Below, piece by piece: positions 1 through 10,137 of a stretch of DNA of 64,000 nt; within the stretch, counting starts at the first letter, position 1, and each line of letters begins with the position of its first letter. The translations under genes were made by a program, and so were the position numbers. Source of the DNA: Bradyrhizobium sp. MOS003 (lineage in GTDB: Bacteria; Pseudomonadota; Alphaproteobacteria; Rhizobiales; Xanthobacteraceae). Under the pieces are notes generated by a model. It saw nothing but the letters and a program-made list of their open reading frames with translations. It did no database searches and was not told the origin of the DNA. The stretch covers positions 121,845 to 185,844 of the forward strand of contig NZ_PYFW01000011.1 in the NCBI RefSeq assembly GCF_003020125.1, written 5' to 3'.

Positions 1-527
1 ACAAGGTGCCGAGCCTGATCACGACGCTCGGCTCGGGCTCGATCGGCGGCATCCCCTGGCTCGTCATCGTCGCGGCCATCATGCTGCTGGGCGGCCATCT
101 GGTTCTGACCTACACGCGCTTCGGCCGCTACGTCTACATGGTCGGCGGCAACCGCGAGGCGGCCGAATATTCCGGCCTCAACGTCAAGCTCATCCTGGGC
201 GCCGTCATGGTGATCTCGGCGGTGTGCTCGGGCATCGGCGGCATGCTTGGCGTCGCCCATTTCGGCAGCGCGCAGCAGAACGAGTTCGACACTTATTTGC
301 TCGACTCCATCGCTGCCGTGGTGGTCGGCGGCACCAGCCTGTTCGGCGGCCGCGGCGGCATCGGCAACACCATCGTCGGCCTGTTCGTGCTCGGCGTCCT
401 CAACAACGGGCTCGACCACGTCAACATCGACAGCTTCCTGAAGATCCTGATCCGCGGCCTGATCCTGCTGGCGGCGCTGGTCATCAACGTCTATGCGCAG
501 CGGCTGAGGGAAAAGGCGGTGGAGTAG
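1..527 (+). CDS. ABC transporter permease, RbsC/sugar type (5' truncated by window edge)
   Basis: C-terminal part of an inner-membrane permease of the ribose/xylose/sugar ABC import class. The reading frame is already open at base 3, so the GTG at 6 is an internal codon and the true start lies before the window. The visible 174 residues hold several hydrophobic segments and the conserved G-G-x-x-x-A-A-x-x-S-G region, the loop A-A-V-V-V-G-G-T-S-L-F-G-G-R-G, and the family's typical ending G-L-I-L-L-A-A-L-V-I-N-V with a basic tail. The glycine-rich loop is the strongest family signature. The ATPase and binding protein should lie upstream, outside the window. The substrate cannot be told from this fragment. 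Confidence 0.85.
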   Translation, partial: KVPSLITTLGSGSIGGIPWLVIVAAIMLLGGHLVLTYTRFGRYVYMVGGNREAAEYSGLNVKLILGAVMVISAVCSGIGGMLGVAHFGSAQQNEFDTYLLDSIAAVVVGGTSLFGGRGGIGNTIVGLFVLGVLNNGLDHVNIDSFLKILIRGLILLAALVINVYAQRLREKAVE

Positions 528-930
528 ACGGCCCCAGAGTGAAAATTGCGAAAACAACCCATGCACAGTAAAAATTGTGCGGAAATTCAAATCGCTTAAC
601 AGATCAAAAATTGCCTGAAGCGCCACTTCGCCGGCGTGTGACACGTCGGGCAAAACAGGAGCAAGGCGCTCGATCGATTTGGTTCAAAATAGCCGACGCT
701 GGGCGGGTGGGACCGCCACGCCCCCGTTCGAGCTTCGCTGTCATGTCCCCCAGCGGCTGGTCTGCTCTGCGGGCGCTATCTCGACCCGATATCGGACGAC
801 AATCGCTCCATCGCTCGGCTGGCAAGTACGTTCACGAGCCTTACTCGTCACAACGGCTGCATTGATTTAGATCATGGCTGCTCTCCAAAATGCCATCGAG
901 AAATAGGGCGTTGAAAGTAGGAGGACGCCC
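528..930. other. Intergenic gap, 403 bp
   Basis: No convincing gene. Short open frames exist on both strands but lack ribosome sites and protein-like composition. The region should hold the terminator of the permease operon and the promoter of the cytochrome gene. I see no strong hairpin with a T-tract. Confidence 0.5.
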
Positions 931-1347
931 GTGAAGAAACTTTCAATTGCCGCCATCATTCTCGCCACCACACAGATCGCCGCCTTCGCCCAGCCAGGCA
1001 AGCCGGTCGATACAGGCAAGCAAGCGTATGAGGTCCAATGCGCCATTTGTCATGGGCTGGACGCCAAGGGACACGGCCCTTACGTCACCAGCCTCAAAGT
1101 CGCGCCATCGGATTTGAGCTCATTGTCCAAGAAGAACGGCGGAGTGTTTCCGGTCGATCGCGTCATGAAAGTGATCGACGGACGCACAGAAATCTCCGCC
1201 CACGGCTCGCGCGACATGCCGATCTGGGGCAGACGGTGGGCCGTCAAAGCAGCAGAGCACTATTTCGACGCGCCCTATGATCAAGAGGCCTACATCCGCG
1301 CCGAAGCACTGTCCATCGTCGACTATCTGAACCGCATTCAACAGTAA
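931..1347 (+). CDS. Secreted mono-heme c-type cytochrome
   Basis: A 138-residue protein with an N-terminal signal peptide (basic start, hydrophobic core, cleavage near A-F-A-Q at about residue 20) and one heme-binding motif C-A-I-C-H at about residues 37-41. A methionine in D-M-P-I-W-G at about residue 94 is the likely sixth heme ligand. The motif spacing fits the class I cytochrome c fold, so it should act as a periplasmic electron carrier or as a subunit of a periplasmic dehydrogenase. The GTG start is chosen because a strong AGGAGGA site lies about 6 bases upstream and the signal peptide begins directly there. It stands alone, with no oxidase or dehydrogenase next to it, so its partner is unknown. 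Confidence 0.85.
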   Translation: MKKLSIAAIILATTQIAAFAQPGKPVDTGKQAYEVQCAICHGLDAKGHGPYVTSLKVAPSDLSSLSKKNGGVFPVDRVMKVIDGRTEISAHGSRDMPIWGRRWAVKAAEHYFDAPYDQEAYIRAEALSIVDYLNRIQQ

Positions 1348-1490
1348 CGCAGTCCCTATCGGCCTCTCACATCGCTAGCGCCGTCGTGTCGGCAGGCGGT
1401 CGAGCCCACAGCGACCGGAAGATCCTTCCGATCGCCTTCCTAACTTGTCTCACTTCGCGCGTTTTGCGAGCAGGAAATTCGCGCTCTGTC

Positions 1491-2535
1491 TTAGAGATAT
1501 CCGCCTTCGGTCGCGGTGAACTCACCCCGCCTCGCAATCTCCTCGCTCCGCCAGCACCGCACCGCATGCCCGTCGTGCCGCGTCTCCAGCGACGGTCCCG
1601 GCTCGCAGCGGCACACCGCCTCCGCATAACGGCATCTTGGACTAAACGCACATCCGCTCGGCGGATTGAGCGGGTTGGGCAGGTCGCCGCCTGTGGTCGC
1701 CAGCGGGGCATGGCGCAGCGGATCGGGGATCGCAGCGATCAGGGCTTGCGTATAGGGGTGCGACGGGCGCTCGAAGATCTCGCGCCAGTGGCCGTTCTCA
1801 ACGATGCGGCCGAGATACATCACGGCGACGCGGTCGCTCATGTGCTCGACCACGCCGAGATCGTGGCTGATCATGATGTAGGACAGGCCGAGCGTGTCCT
1901 TCAACTCCAGCAGGAGGTTGATGATCTGGGCTCGGATCGAGACGTCGAGTGCCGAGACCGGCTCGTCGCAGATGACGATCTTGGGGTTGAGGATCAGCGC
2001 GCGGGCGATGCCGATGCGCTGGCGCTGGCCGCCGGAGAATTCGTGCGGGTAGCGGCCCGACTGTTCGGGCCGCAAGCCGACATGCCGCAGCATGGTCGCG
2101 ACGCGATCCTCGATCTCGCTCTTCGCGGTGACGCCGTGGACCCGCAGGGGATCCTCCAACGTGCGGCGCACGGTCTGGCGCGGATTGAGCGAGGCGTAAG
2201 GGTCCTGAAACACCATCTGCACGGTGCGCGCCAAGGCCTTCCGGTCGCCGGATTGCCGGCTCGCGACCACCTGCCCGTCCAGCACGACGCGGCCCCGCGT
2301 GGGCGTCAGCAGGCCAAGGATCGACAATGCAACCGTCGACTTGCCGGAGCCGGACTCGCCGACGAGGCCAAGGCATTCGCCGCGCTTCAGCCTGAGATCG
2401 ACGCCATCGACGGCCCGCAGCATCCGCTTGCCGCGGCCGAGCCAGCCGCCACCGAGCGGGAAATGAACCGCGAGATCCTCGACACTGAGGATGAGATCGT
2501 CGTCCGGCCTCCGCTCGACCAGCATGTTTTGCGGC

Positions 2536-2543
<8 letters not shown>
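1491..2543 (-). CDS. Peptide ABC transporter ATP-binding protein, DppF/OppF type
   Basis: Second ATPase of a dipeptide/oligopeptide importer, about 350 residues. It shows Walker A G-E-S-G-S-G-K-S-T, the ABC signature F-S-G-G-Q-R-Q-R, Walker B I-V-I-C-D-E-P and the following S-A-L-D, then the oligopeptide-type C-terminal region with cysteines in G-C-A-F-S-P-R-C-R. The frame is open further upstream, but the start is placed at the ATG at 2543: it overlaps the stop of the preceding ATPase gene (ATGCATGA), and upstream residues are not protein-like. It is the last gene of the operon SBP-permease-permease-ATPase-ATPase. Family and role are secure; the substrate is not. Confidence 0.9.
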
Positions 2544-3512
<969 letters not shown>

Positions 3513-3516
<4 letters not shown>

Positions 3517-4334
3517 GTCCGCCGGCTCCGCGATTGCGGATCGAGAATGTCGCGCAGGCCGTCGCCGAGCAAATTGAGGCCGAGCACCGTCAGGAAGATG
3601 GCGAGGCCCGGGAACACCGAGAGCCATGGTGCCGTCGTGATCTGCTCGCGTGCCTCCGACAGCATGCTGCCCCAGCTCGGAAACGGCGGGCGGACGCCGA
3701 GGCCGAGGAACGACAACGCGGCTTCGGACAAGACCGCGCTGCCCATGCCCAGCGTGCCGATGACGATGATGGGGCCCAGCATGTTCGGCAGCAGCTGCGT
3801 GATCATGATGCGCAGATCGCCGTAGCCGAGCACGGTGGCGGCCTGCACATAGCCCTGGCTCCTCAGCGACAGCGCCGAGGCTCGCGCGATCCGGCATGTA
3901 AAGGACCAGTTGGTCAGCCCGAGCGCGATCAGCAGGCTGGTCAGGCCGGGTCCGAGCACCGCCATGATCGCCAGCGCGAAGATCAGCGAGGGGATCGCGA
4001 GCATGAGGTTGGTCAGGGCGTTGACGACATCGTCCCACCAGCCGCCAAAATAGCCGGCGCTCAACCCCAAGGCCACGCCGATGACGCTGTTGATCAGCTG
4101 CGAGACGATACCGACCGTCAGCGAAACCTGCGCGCCGTAGACGACGCGGGAATAGATGTCGCGGCCCTGATCGTCGGTCCCGAACCACCAGGTCCAGCTC
4201 GGAGGCTCCTCCGCGTTCATCAGATTGGCGTCCATGACGGGATCGGTATGCGCCAGCCAGGGCGCCAGCAGGCCGACCAAAATCGCGAGCGCGAATAGCG
4301 CGCCGCCGATGACGAGATTGGCACGGAGCTTCAT
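3513..4334 (-). CDS. Peptide ABC transporter permease, DppC/OppC type
   Basis: Inner-membrane permease of about 273 residues with an N-terminal hydrophobic segment, the W-F-G-T-D-D-Q-G-R-D periplasmic motif typical of DppC proteins, and the EAA-type loop E-A-A-L-S-F-L-G-L-G near the C-terminus that docks the ATPases. It starts at the ATG at 4334; the frame extends upstream through the repeat but that part is low-complexity and not homologous-looking. It overlaps the following ATPase gene by 4 bp. A 250-bp gap containing a palindromic repeat separates it from the first permease gene. Confidence 0.9.
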
Positions 4335-4404
4335 CGCAACTGCTCCGTCGCCGAAAAGACAATCACGCGTGATGTTGTCGAGGACTGGCCGCTGGCTCGC
4401 TTCG

Positions 4405-4528
4405 CCTCTCCCGCTTGCGGGGGAGGCCGATGCGCTCGAAGAGCGCAGCGGGTGGGGGCTCTCGCCACGCAGGGACCCCCGATGGGGAGGCACCCCCACC
4501 CCAGCCCTCCCCCGCAAGCGGGAGAGGG
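4405..4528. repeat. Palindromic intergenic repeat inside the peptide-transport operon
   Basis: An inverted repeat about 124 bp long. The left arm at 4405-4426 (CCTCTCCCGCTTGCGGGGGAGG) is itself a hairpin, and its reverse complement recurs at 4505-4528; inside, GGGTGGGGGC at about 4450-4459 faces CACCCCCACC at 4491-4500. This nested architecture resembles dispersed palindromic elements found in many copies in Bradyrhizobium-like genomes. It fills most of the gap between dppB-like and dppC-like genes, where it could form a stable mRNA structure that changes relative expression. Confidence 0.75.
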
Positions 4529-4584
4529 AGCGCAGTGCCGATGCCGCCACAACGCGCGCCCCATATGCGACTGCAAGCCCGCGT

Positions 4585-5508
4585 TCATGCGTATCTGATC
4601 CTGGGATCGATCACGCCGTAGAGCAAATCGATCAGCAGATTGATCGCGAGAAAGGCTAGCACCACGACGAGAATGGAGCCCTGGACCGCCGGGATGTCGC
4701 GCTGCAGGACGCTGTCGACCAGCAGCGAGCCAATACCCGGCCACGAGAACAGCTTCTCGACCACGACAGCCTGCCCCATCAGCGCGCCGAATTGCAGGCC
4801 GACGGTGGTGAGAATGATGACGAGCGCGTTGCGCATGACATGCCACTTCACGACCCGCGTCTCGCTCATGCCCTTGGAGCGCGCGGTACGGACGAAATCA
4901 GCGGTCATGATCTCGAGGACCGCGGCGCGCGTCGTCCGGGCGAACAGCGCCATCGGCGAGACGCCTAGCGTCACCGCCGGCAGGATCAAGTACTTCAATC
5001 CCCCATCGCCATAGCCGAAACTCGGTAGCCAGCCGAGCTTCAACGCGAAGAAGTACATCAGCACCAGCCCGAGCCAGAATTTGGCGATCGACAGCCCCGA
5101 CACTGCCACGACCATGGCGAGCGTATCGACGATGCCGCCGGGCTTCAGCGCTGCGACGAAACCGAGCGGCACGCCGATCACCACTGCCAACGCCATGGCC
5201 GCGAAAACGAGCTGCAGCGTCGGCCAGATCCGTTTGGCGATCATGGTCGTGACCGGCTCTCGGGTCCGGAACGAGGTCCCGAAATCACCGGTGGCGAGCT
5301 TGGCGATGTAGGCGCCGAAGCGCGCATAGACGGGCTGGTCGAGGCCGAGCTGCTGCTTCATGCGCAGCTCGACCTGCGGATCGCTGTCGTCGCTCATGGA
5401 AGAGACGATGCTGCCGGGAGCGACGCTGAACAGCACGAATACCAGAGCCACGACGGCAAGCACGGTCGGGATGGTCTGCAGCAGGCGGCGAAACAAAAAG
5501 GAAAGCAT
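4585..5508 (-). CDS. Peptide ABC transporter permease, DppB/OppB type
   Basis: Inner-membrane permease of about 307 residues. The N-terminus F-L-F-R-R-L-L-Q-T-I-P-T is characteristic of DppB/OppB, and the C-terminal half has the docking loop containing V-L-E-I-M-T-A-D-F-V-R-T-A-R-S-K-G. Ends with a D-P-R-I-R-Y-A tail typical of the family. I prefer the ATG at 5508 to the in-frame GTG two codons earlier because GGAAAA lies about 8 bases upstream of the ATG. It follows the binding-protein gene by about 60 bp. Confidence 0.88.
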   Translation of the reverse strand: MLSFLFRRLLQTIPTVLAVVALVFVLFSVAPGSIVSSMSDDSDPQVELRMKQQLGLDQPVYARFGAYIAKLATGDFGTSFRTREPVTTMIAKRIWPTLQLVFAAMALAVVIGVPLGFVAALKPGGIVDTLAMVVAVSGLSIAKFWLGLVLMYFFALKLGWLPSFGYGDGGLKYLILPAVTLGVSPMALFARTTRAAVLEIMTADFVRTARSKGMSETRVVKWHVMRNALVIILTTVGLQFGALMGQAVVVEKLFSWPGIGSLLVDSVLQRDIPAVQGSILVVVLAFLAINLLIDLLYGVIDPRIRYA

Positions 5509-5568
5509 CGGCACTTTTCCTCTCTCGCTCCACCGCTTGAAGCGATGAAGGGAGCGCGAGAGCGTATG

Positions 5569-7155
5569 TCACTTCGCGGGCGAGGTCTCGTCGACCCAGA
5601 TGTCTTCGACGTTCTGATGGGTCAGCTCGGTAGCGTTGAGCTGGACGCCGTGGAGCCAGGGCTGCACCGCCATGACGGCCTTGTTGTAGTTGAAGAACCA
5701 GACCGGAGCCTCCTCATAGAGCAGCGCATTGGCCTTCTGCAGCAATTCGGTGCGCTTCGCAGCATCGTCGGCCTTTCCGGCCTCGTCGATGATCTTGTCG
5801 AACTCGGCGTTCTTGTAGGTCATGTAGTTGCACGCCGGCTGCGGCGTCGACGAATGGAAGCATTTCAGGGCGGCCAGCGGATCCGGCCCGCTCGCCTGGG
5901 AATAGATGAAGGCCTGGTACTCGCCGCTGCGAACCACCTCTGCCAGCACCGCCGTCTCGACCTGCTTGACCTTGACCTTGATGCCGACCTTGTCCAGCAT
6001 CGGGATCACGGCCGAGACGATCGGCAGGCCCCAGCTTTCGTTCTGGCTGGTGGTCCATTCGAACTCGAAGCCGTTGGGATAGCCGGCCTCGGTAAGCAGT
6101 TGCTTGGCCTTGGCAGGATCGTAAGCATACGGCTTCATCGCCTTGTCATAAGCGGGCGAGGTCAGCGGCAGCCAGCTGGTGGCGCGGTAGGCCTTGCCCT
6201 TGACCAGCTTGTTGATGATCAAATCGGTGTCGATCGCGTAGTTGATCGCCTGCCTGACGCGCTTGTCGGCGAACGGCTTGAATGAGGGATTCATCCCCAT
6301 GTAGCGCGTGAAGACCTCGGCGACCTCGACGATGGTGCCCTTGAGACCAGCGTCGGACTGGTAGGCCACATATTGCGCGGGCCCGAGCACCGAGGTGTCG
6401 ATCTCCTTGTTGCGGAAGGCGACGTCGCGCGCCGCGGCCTCGGCCATGATCGACACGGTGACCTTATCGGCATAGGGCTTGCCGGGCTTGTAGAACCGGT
6501 CCCACCGCTCCAGCACGATGCGCGATCCCGGCACGTGTTCGACGAATTTGAACGGTCCGAGACCGATCGGCTTCTGGATGAAGCTCTCCTTGGCGCCCTC
6601 GTCGGCGGGATAGATCGAGGTCAGCGCGGTGAAGAAGTAGAAGCCGGGCTCGACCTTCTCGGTCAGCTTCATCTCGACGGTGAAATCGTCGATCTTCTTC
6701 AGGCCGGAGATCTCCTTGGCCTGCCCCTTCTCGACCGCGGCCGCGCCCTCGATGACGCGCACAAAGCGGGCGCCCGGATAGGCCTTGGTGCCGTCCATGA
6801 TGCGGGTGTAGGACCAGATGACGTCGTCGGCCGTCATCTTGCGGCCGTTGTGGAAATAAGCGTCGTCGCGCAGCTTGAAGGTGTGAACGAGTCCTCCGCC
6901 CGAGACGACATCCTCCTTGGCGAGTTCCAGAACCGGCTTACCCTCCGCTGAATTCCAGATGTAGAGCGACCGGTGTAGCGCCTTGGCGTAGATCTCGTCC
7001 TGGGCGCGCTGGGTGGTGTGAATGTCGAGGCTGGTGAAGCTCGAGCCGTAGGGCGCGGTCATGCGGATGGTTCCGCCCTTGCGTGGGCTCTGTGCCTCCG
7101 CCGATCCGGCGAGCGCCAGTCCCAGGCCCGCGACGACCACCATCATCCTGAACAT
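5569..7155 (-). CDS. Peptide/opine-type ABC substrate-binding protein (SBP family 5)
   Basis: Periplasmic solute-binding protein of about 528 residues, first gene of the importer operon. A signal peptide (M-F-R-M-M-V-V-V-A-G start, cleavage near A-E-A-Q at residue 21) is followed by the family 5 hallmarks: a start K-G-G-T-I, the segment K-L-R-D-D-A-Y-F-H-N-G-R with D-D-V-I-W-S, and P-I-G-L-G-P-F-K-F. Length matches DppA/OppA relatives. The frame opens 30 codons earlier but the ATG at 7155 gives a clean signal peptide. The ligand is unknown; family members bind peptides, opines, nickel chelates or glutathione. Confidence 0.9.
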   Translation of the reverse strand: MFRMMVVVAGLGLALAGSAEAQSPRKGGTIRMTAPYGSSFTSLDIHTTQRAQDEIYAKALHRSLYIWNSAEGKPVLELAKEDVVSGGGLVHTFKLRDDAYFHNGRKMTADDVIWSYTRIMDGTKAYPGARFVRVIEGAAAVEKGQAKEISGLKKIDDFTVEMKLTEKVEPGFYFFTALTSIYPADEGAKESFIQKPIGLGPFKFVEHVPGSRIVLERWDRFYKPGKPYADKVTVSIMAEAAARDVAFRNKEIDTSVLGPAQYVAYQSDAGLKGTIVEVAEVFTRYMGMNPSFKPFADKRVRQAINYAIDTDLIINKLVKGKAYRATSWLPLTSPAYDKAMKPYAYDPAKAKQLLTEAGYPNGFEFEWTTSQNESWGLPIVSAVIPMLDKVGIKVKVKQVETAVLAEVVRSGEYQAFIYSQASGPDPLAALKCFHSSTPQPACNYMTYKNAEFDKIIDEAGKADDAAKRTELLQKANALLYEEAPVWFFNYNKAVMAVQPWLHGVQLNATELTHQNVEDIWVDETSPAK

Positions 7156-7424
7156 CTTGTGTCCCCCACCAGCGCAGTCATTCCGATCAGGGATTTGATC
7201 ATTCGCAGCCTGTCGAATGCAAGCTTCGATTTGGATGCAGACCAATGTCAGTTCCGGACGGCGACCGTCCGGCGACCACCATTGGAAGCCGGTTGCATCC
7301 GCCCAGCAATGCAGACTGCCGAATGACGCGGTGCGCCATCAAGCGACGGGAACAGTGAACATTTTTCGTGATCGACGCGACCAAGCTCAGGATCGTTGTC
7401 CAAGGCCCAGGGACCGCAGAAAAA

Positions 7425-8309
7425 ATGAGACGCCGAACGCCATATGTCTTGCTCGCCGGCAGCCTGTTCGCCGCAACGGCAGCGATGGCGATCCCCGTCA
7501 CGCCGGACCCCGCCCGCGACAGCTCGACCAACACGATCAAGATCGGATGGTCCCACACCACGGGGTCAAACGGGTATGTCGACGATACCTGGTGGGCGAC
7601 CAGGGGACGTTGCGCGCCGGACTATCTTGGCGAGCGCCTGCTCTGCGACGCCGTCGGGTATCTGGCACGGGCCACCAGCCGGACATTCGAAGCCAAGGTG
7701 TCCGATGACATGGGCCTGCCGCTGGCCGATCGCTGGGGCCTGATGACCGCGAAGAACTCCCCCTTCATCAGGTCGGCGCACATCGAGACGCCGCTCGGTA
7801 TCGCGGCCGTGCTCGGCTCCTATCGCGCTGCGCTCGAAAGCCGCGGCTGGACCGAAAACGACGATGCGGTCGTCGCGCCTGATCGGGCCGTTATCGCCTT
7901 CACGACGCCAGACGGGCCCGCGCTGCTCCGGCTGGTCCGCCAGGACCGCATGACAATCGCCGATCTCGCGCTGCGCAAGCCCCTGGCCGCCACGGCCCTG
8001 ATCCGGCCGGCGCCAGGACAGGCGAAGCTGTTGCTCGGCAACAAGACGGATGAGGCGGCCGACATCACCGTCAATGAACGAACCATCAAACTGGCGGCTC
8101 ACGCCGGAGAAAAGCTGATCGACTCCGATGCCGCCGCGGACAAATTGCCCGACAGCCAGAAAATGGATCTGCCGTCGGGCAGGTACAGGGTCACTTTAAA
8201 GCTCGACGGCAACGCGGCCACGAGCCGGGAGCTCGAGGTCGCGGCCGACGAGACCTGGGGGCTGCTGGTCGGGCCCGAGGGCACTCTGCTGCCGCTACGG
8301 CTGTTTTGA
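7425..8309 (+). CDS. Secreted protein of unknown function
   Basis: A 294-residue protein with a signal peptide from the ATG at 7425 (three arginines, hydrophobic core, cleavage near A-M-A-I). The mature part contains a W-W-A-T-R-G-R-C motif and a C-terminal beta-rich portion ending W-G-L-L-V-G-P-E-G-T-L-L-P-L. Two cysteines (in G-R-C-A-P-D and L-L-C-D-A) could form a disulfide. The frame also opens at a GTG at 7368, but the extra residues before the signal peptide make that start unlikely. I do not recognise a family. It is divergent from the peptide-transport operon, sharing a roughly 270-bp promoter region, and is followed by a palindromic repeat. Confidence 0.65.
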   Translation: MRRRTPYVLLAGSLFAATAAMAIPVTPDPARDSSTNTIKIGWSHTTGSNGYVDDTWWATRGRCAPDYLGERLLCDAVGYLARATSRTFEAKVSDDMGLPLADRWGLMTAKNSPFIRSAHIETPLGIAAVLGSYRAALESRGWTENDDAVVAPDRAVIAFTTPDGPALLRLVRQDRMTIADLALRKPLAATALIRPAPGQAKLLLGNKTDEAADITVNERTIKLAAHAGEKLIDSDAAADKLPDSQKMDLPSGRYRVTLKLDGNAATSRELEVAADETWGLLVGPEGTLLPLRLF

Positions 8310-8322
8310 CTGCCCCTCACCT

Positions 8323-8408
8323 CGTCATTGCGAGGCGCGAAGCGACGAAGCAATCCAGACTGCAGGCGCCGAAAGAGTCTGGATTGCTTCGCTACGCTCG
8401 CAATGACG
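8323..8408. repeat. Palindromic repeat element between convergent genes
   Basis: An 86-bp inverted repeat: CGTCATTGCGAG at 8323-8334 pairs with CTCGCAATGACG at 8397-8408, and inside it GAAGCAATCCAGACT pairs with AGTCTGGATTGCTTCG. The sequence resembles a very common dispersed palindrome in Bradyrhizobium genomes. It lies between the stops of two convergent genes and could act as a bidirectional transcription stop. Confidence 0.8.
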
Positions 8409-8439
8409 GAGTGTGGTGTGGGATGTTGCTCGCCACAAG

Positions 8440-9726
8440 TCAGCCAGACAATTCCGGCTGCCAATCCCGCAGCTTTCGCGCGGCGCCGGCGACCTCGGCG
8501 ATCGTCCGAAACGCCGCCGCCTCCACCATCATCGCCCGCGCGAGCCGGACGGCGCGCGCCTCGCTGACGGCCCGCTTGTTCGGATCCTCGATCAGTTCGA
8601 AGTCGATGTTATGGGCGAGACCGAAGATGCGGCGGATCGTTTTCGCCGCGGCGAAACCAACAGTATCGGCGAACAGCCGCTGCATGTAGGCCTGCCGCTC
8701 GACCTCCAGCCGCGCAGCGCCCTTATCTCCAACGAAGAGCGACAACGGGTAGGCATCCCCTGAGGCGCCGGCACGCCAGAAATCGAGGAATTTGCGCGCG
8801 AACTCGTTCCAGACGTTCTCGACCGTCGCCAGCACCCAGGCCTCGAAGGCCTGCCGCTCGCCCGGCGCGCGCTCATGACCGGCGGAGGCGAAATAGGCCA
8901 TCAGGAGGTTGGCGATCACGGCGCCGACGTCGAACCCCATCGGGCCATAGAACGCGAATTCGGGATCGATCACCCGCGTCTGGCTGTCGGTGACCATGAT
9001 CGATCCGGTGTGGAGATCGCCGTGCAGCAGCGCCTCTGGGCTTGCCATGAACTTCAGCTTGAGCCGGGAGACGGCAACGTGCAGCTCCATGTCGTCTCGC
9101 AGGCTGGCAGCAAGTGCATCGAGATATGGCGTGGTCCAGCGATTCTGCTCGGCGATGCGGTAGGGATCGGTGAAGATCAAATCCTCGGTGATCTTGCAGA
9201 GCGCATGGTTGCCGGCGAACGCGGCGATGCCCTCCTTCTTCTCGGCCGCAGGCAGCGCGAGGTCGGAGGTGAAGAACAGCGTTCGCGCCATGAACGTGGT
9301 GATGTCGTCCACGAAGCCGGGATATTGCGTTCCCGCAACCAGCCCCTTGCGCATGATGATGTGGGGCTCGAGCAGCTCCATCACCGTCAGCGCCAGCTCG
9401 TCGTTGTGATGCAGCAAAGCCGGCACGAGGCCGGGCGCGAGCTGGGCCTGCCGGGACAGAGCGAGATATTCGTAATGGGCCCGCGACAGCGGCAGCGGCC
9501 AGCTCTCGCCGACGAGGCGCACGTAAGGCAGCGCCTGCTTCACGGCGACGCCGCCACTTGCGCCCTTGACGATGAAGACGAGGTTGAGATTGCCGTCGCC
9601 GACCTCGGTGATCTCCCAGCCGGCGGGATCGCCGAGCAGCGCTTTCAGGTCCGGCAGGCCTGCGAGATAATCCCGCAAGGCCGCCTCATGCAGAATACGA
9701 TAATCCCCGGCCTGCTCCTGCGCCAT
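8440..9726 (-). CDS. mtnK: S-methyl-5-thioribose kinase
   Basis: Cytoplasmic kinase of the methionine salvage pathway that phosphorylates 5-methylthioribose at C1. The 428-residue length fits MtnK. Family-specific features are the early G-D-G-N-L-N-L-V-F nucleotide loop, the catalytic L-L-H-G-D-L-H-T-G-S-I-M at about residues 228-239 and the metal-binding D-P-E-F-A-F-Y-G-P-M-G-F-D segment. The aldose isomerase gene mtnA, often adjacent, is not seen on either side. It is separated by about 32 bp from an upstream small membrane protein gene, so it may be the last gene of the long minus-strand block. Confidence 0.92.
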   Translation of the reverse strand: MAQEQAGDYRILHEAALRDYLAGLPDLKALLGDPAGWEITEVGDGNLNLVFIVKGASGGVAVKQALPYVRLVGESWPLPLSRAHYEYLALSRQAQLAPGLVPALLHHNDELALTVMELLEPHIIMRKGLVAGTQYPGFVDDITTFMARTLFFTSDLALPAAEKKEGIAAFAGNHALCKITEDLIFTDPYRIAEQNRWTTPYLDALAASLRDDMELHVAVSRLKLKFMASPEALLHGDLHTGSIMVTDSQTRVIDPEFAFYGPMGFDVGAVIANLLMAYFASAGHERAPGERQAFEAWVLATVENVWNEFARKFLDFWRAGASGDAYPLSLFVGDKGAARLEVERQAYMQRLFADTVGFAAAKTIRRIFGLAHNIDFELIEDPNKRAVSEARAVRLARAMMVEAAAFRTIAEVAGAARKLRDWQPELSG

Positions 9727-9758
9727 GACGATCCCATCCCATCTGCTGGGCCGGATCG

Positions 9759-10106
9759 TTACTCTCGCTCAAGGAAGCTCGAGCCGATCTCGGCCTTTCT
9801 TTTGATCGGATCGTAATCACAATAAACGAGATCCGCCACCAGCGTGTAGTTGGCATAGACGCTGTATTTGTCTGTTTTGACGGAGTTCAGGCCGATCACC
9901 GAGGTGCTCTTGCCGCCATTCCATTTGAACGGCGTCGAACTCTTGGCGTGCTCGCAGGCCATCACGGCTTCGTTGAAGACGTAGCCTTCGACGAACGCCT
10001 TCAGGGTGCGCACCTGCACGGCCATCTTCCATTCGAAATAGCCGATGGCACCGAGGCCGGCGACGATCAGCACCAGAAGCGCGATGACGATCCTCTGAAA
10101 AGTCAT
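9759..10106 (-). CDS. Small membrane-anchored or secreted protein of unknown function
   Basis: A 115-residue protein with one N-terminal hydrophobic helix (I-V-I-A-L-L-V-L-I-V-A-G-L-G-A-I) and no clear cleavage site, so probably a signal anchor. The remaining 90 residues look globular and include two cysteines (M-A-C-E-H and V-Y-C-D-Y). I recognise no family. It lies about 30 bp downstream of the DUF1467 gene on the same strand, so co-transcription is likely. Confidence 0.65.
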   Translation of the reverse strand: MTFQRIVIALLVLIVAGLGAIGYFEWKMAVQVRTLKAFVEGYVFNEAVMACEHAKSSTPFKWNGGKSTSVIGLNSVKTDKYSVYANYTLVADLVYCDYDPIKRKAEIGSSFLERE

Positions 10107-10137
10107 TCGGTCCCCTCAAAGACGATATCAAGAAAAT

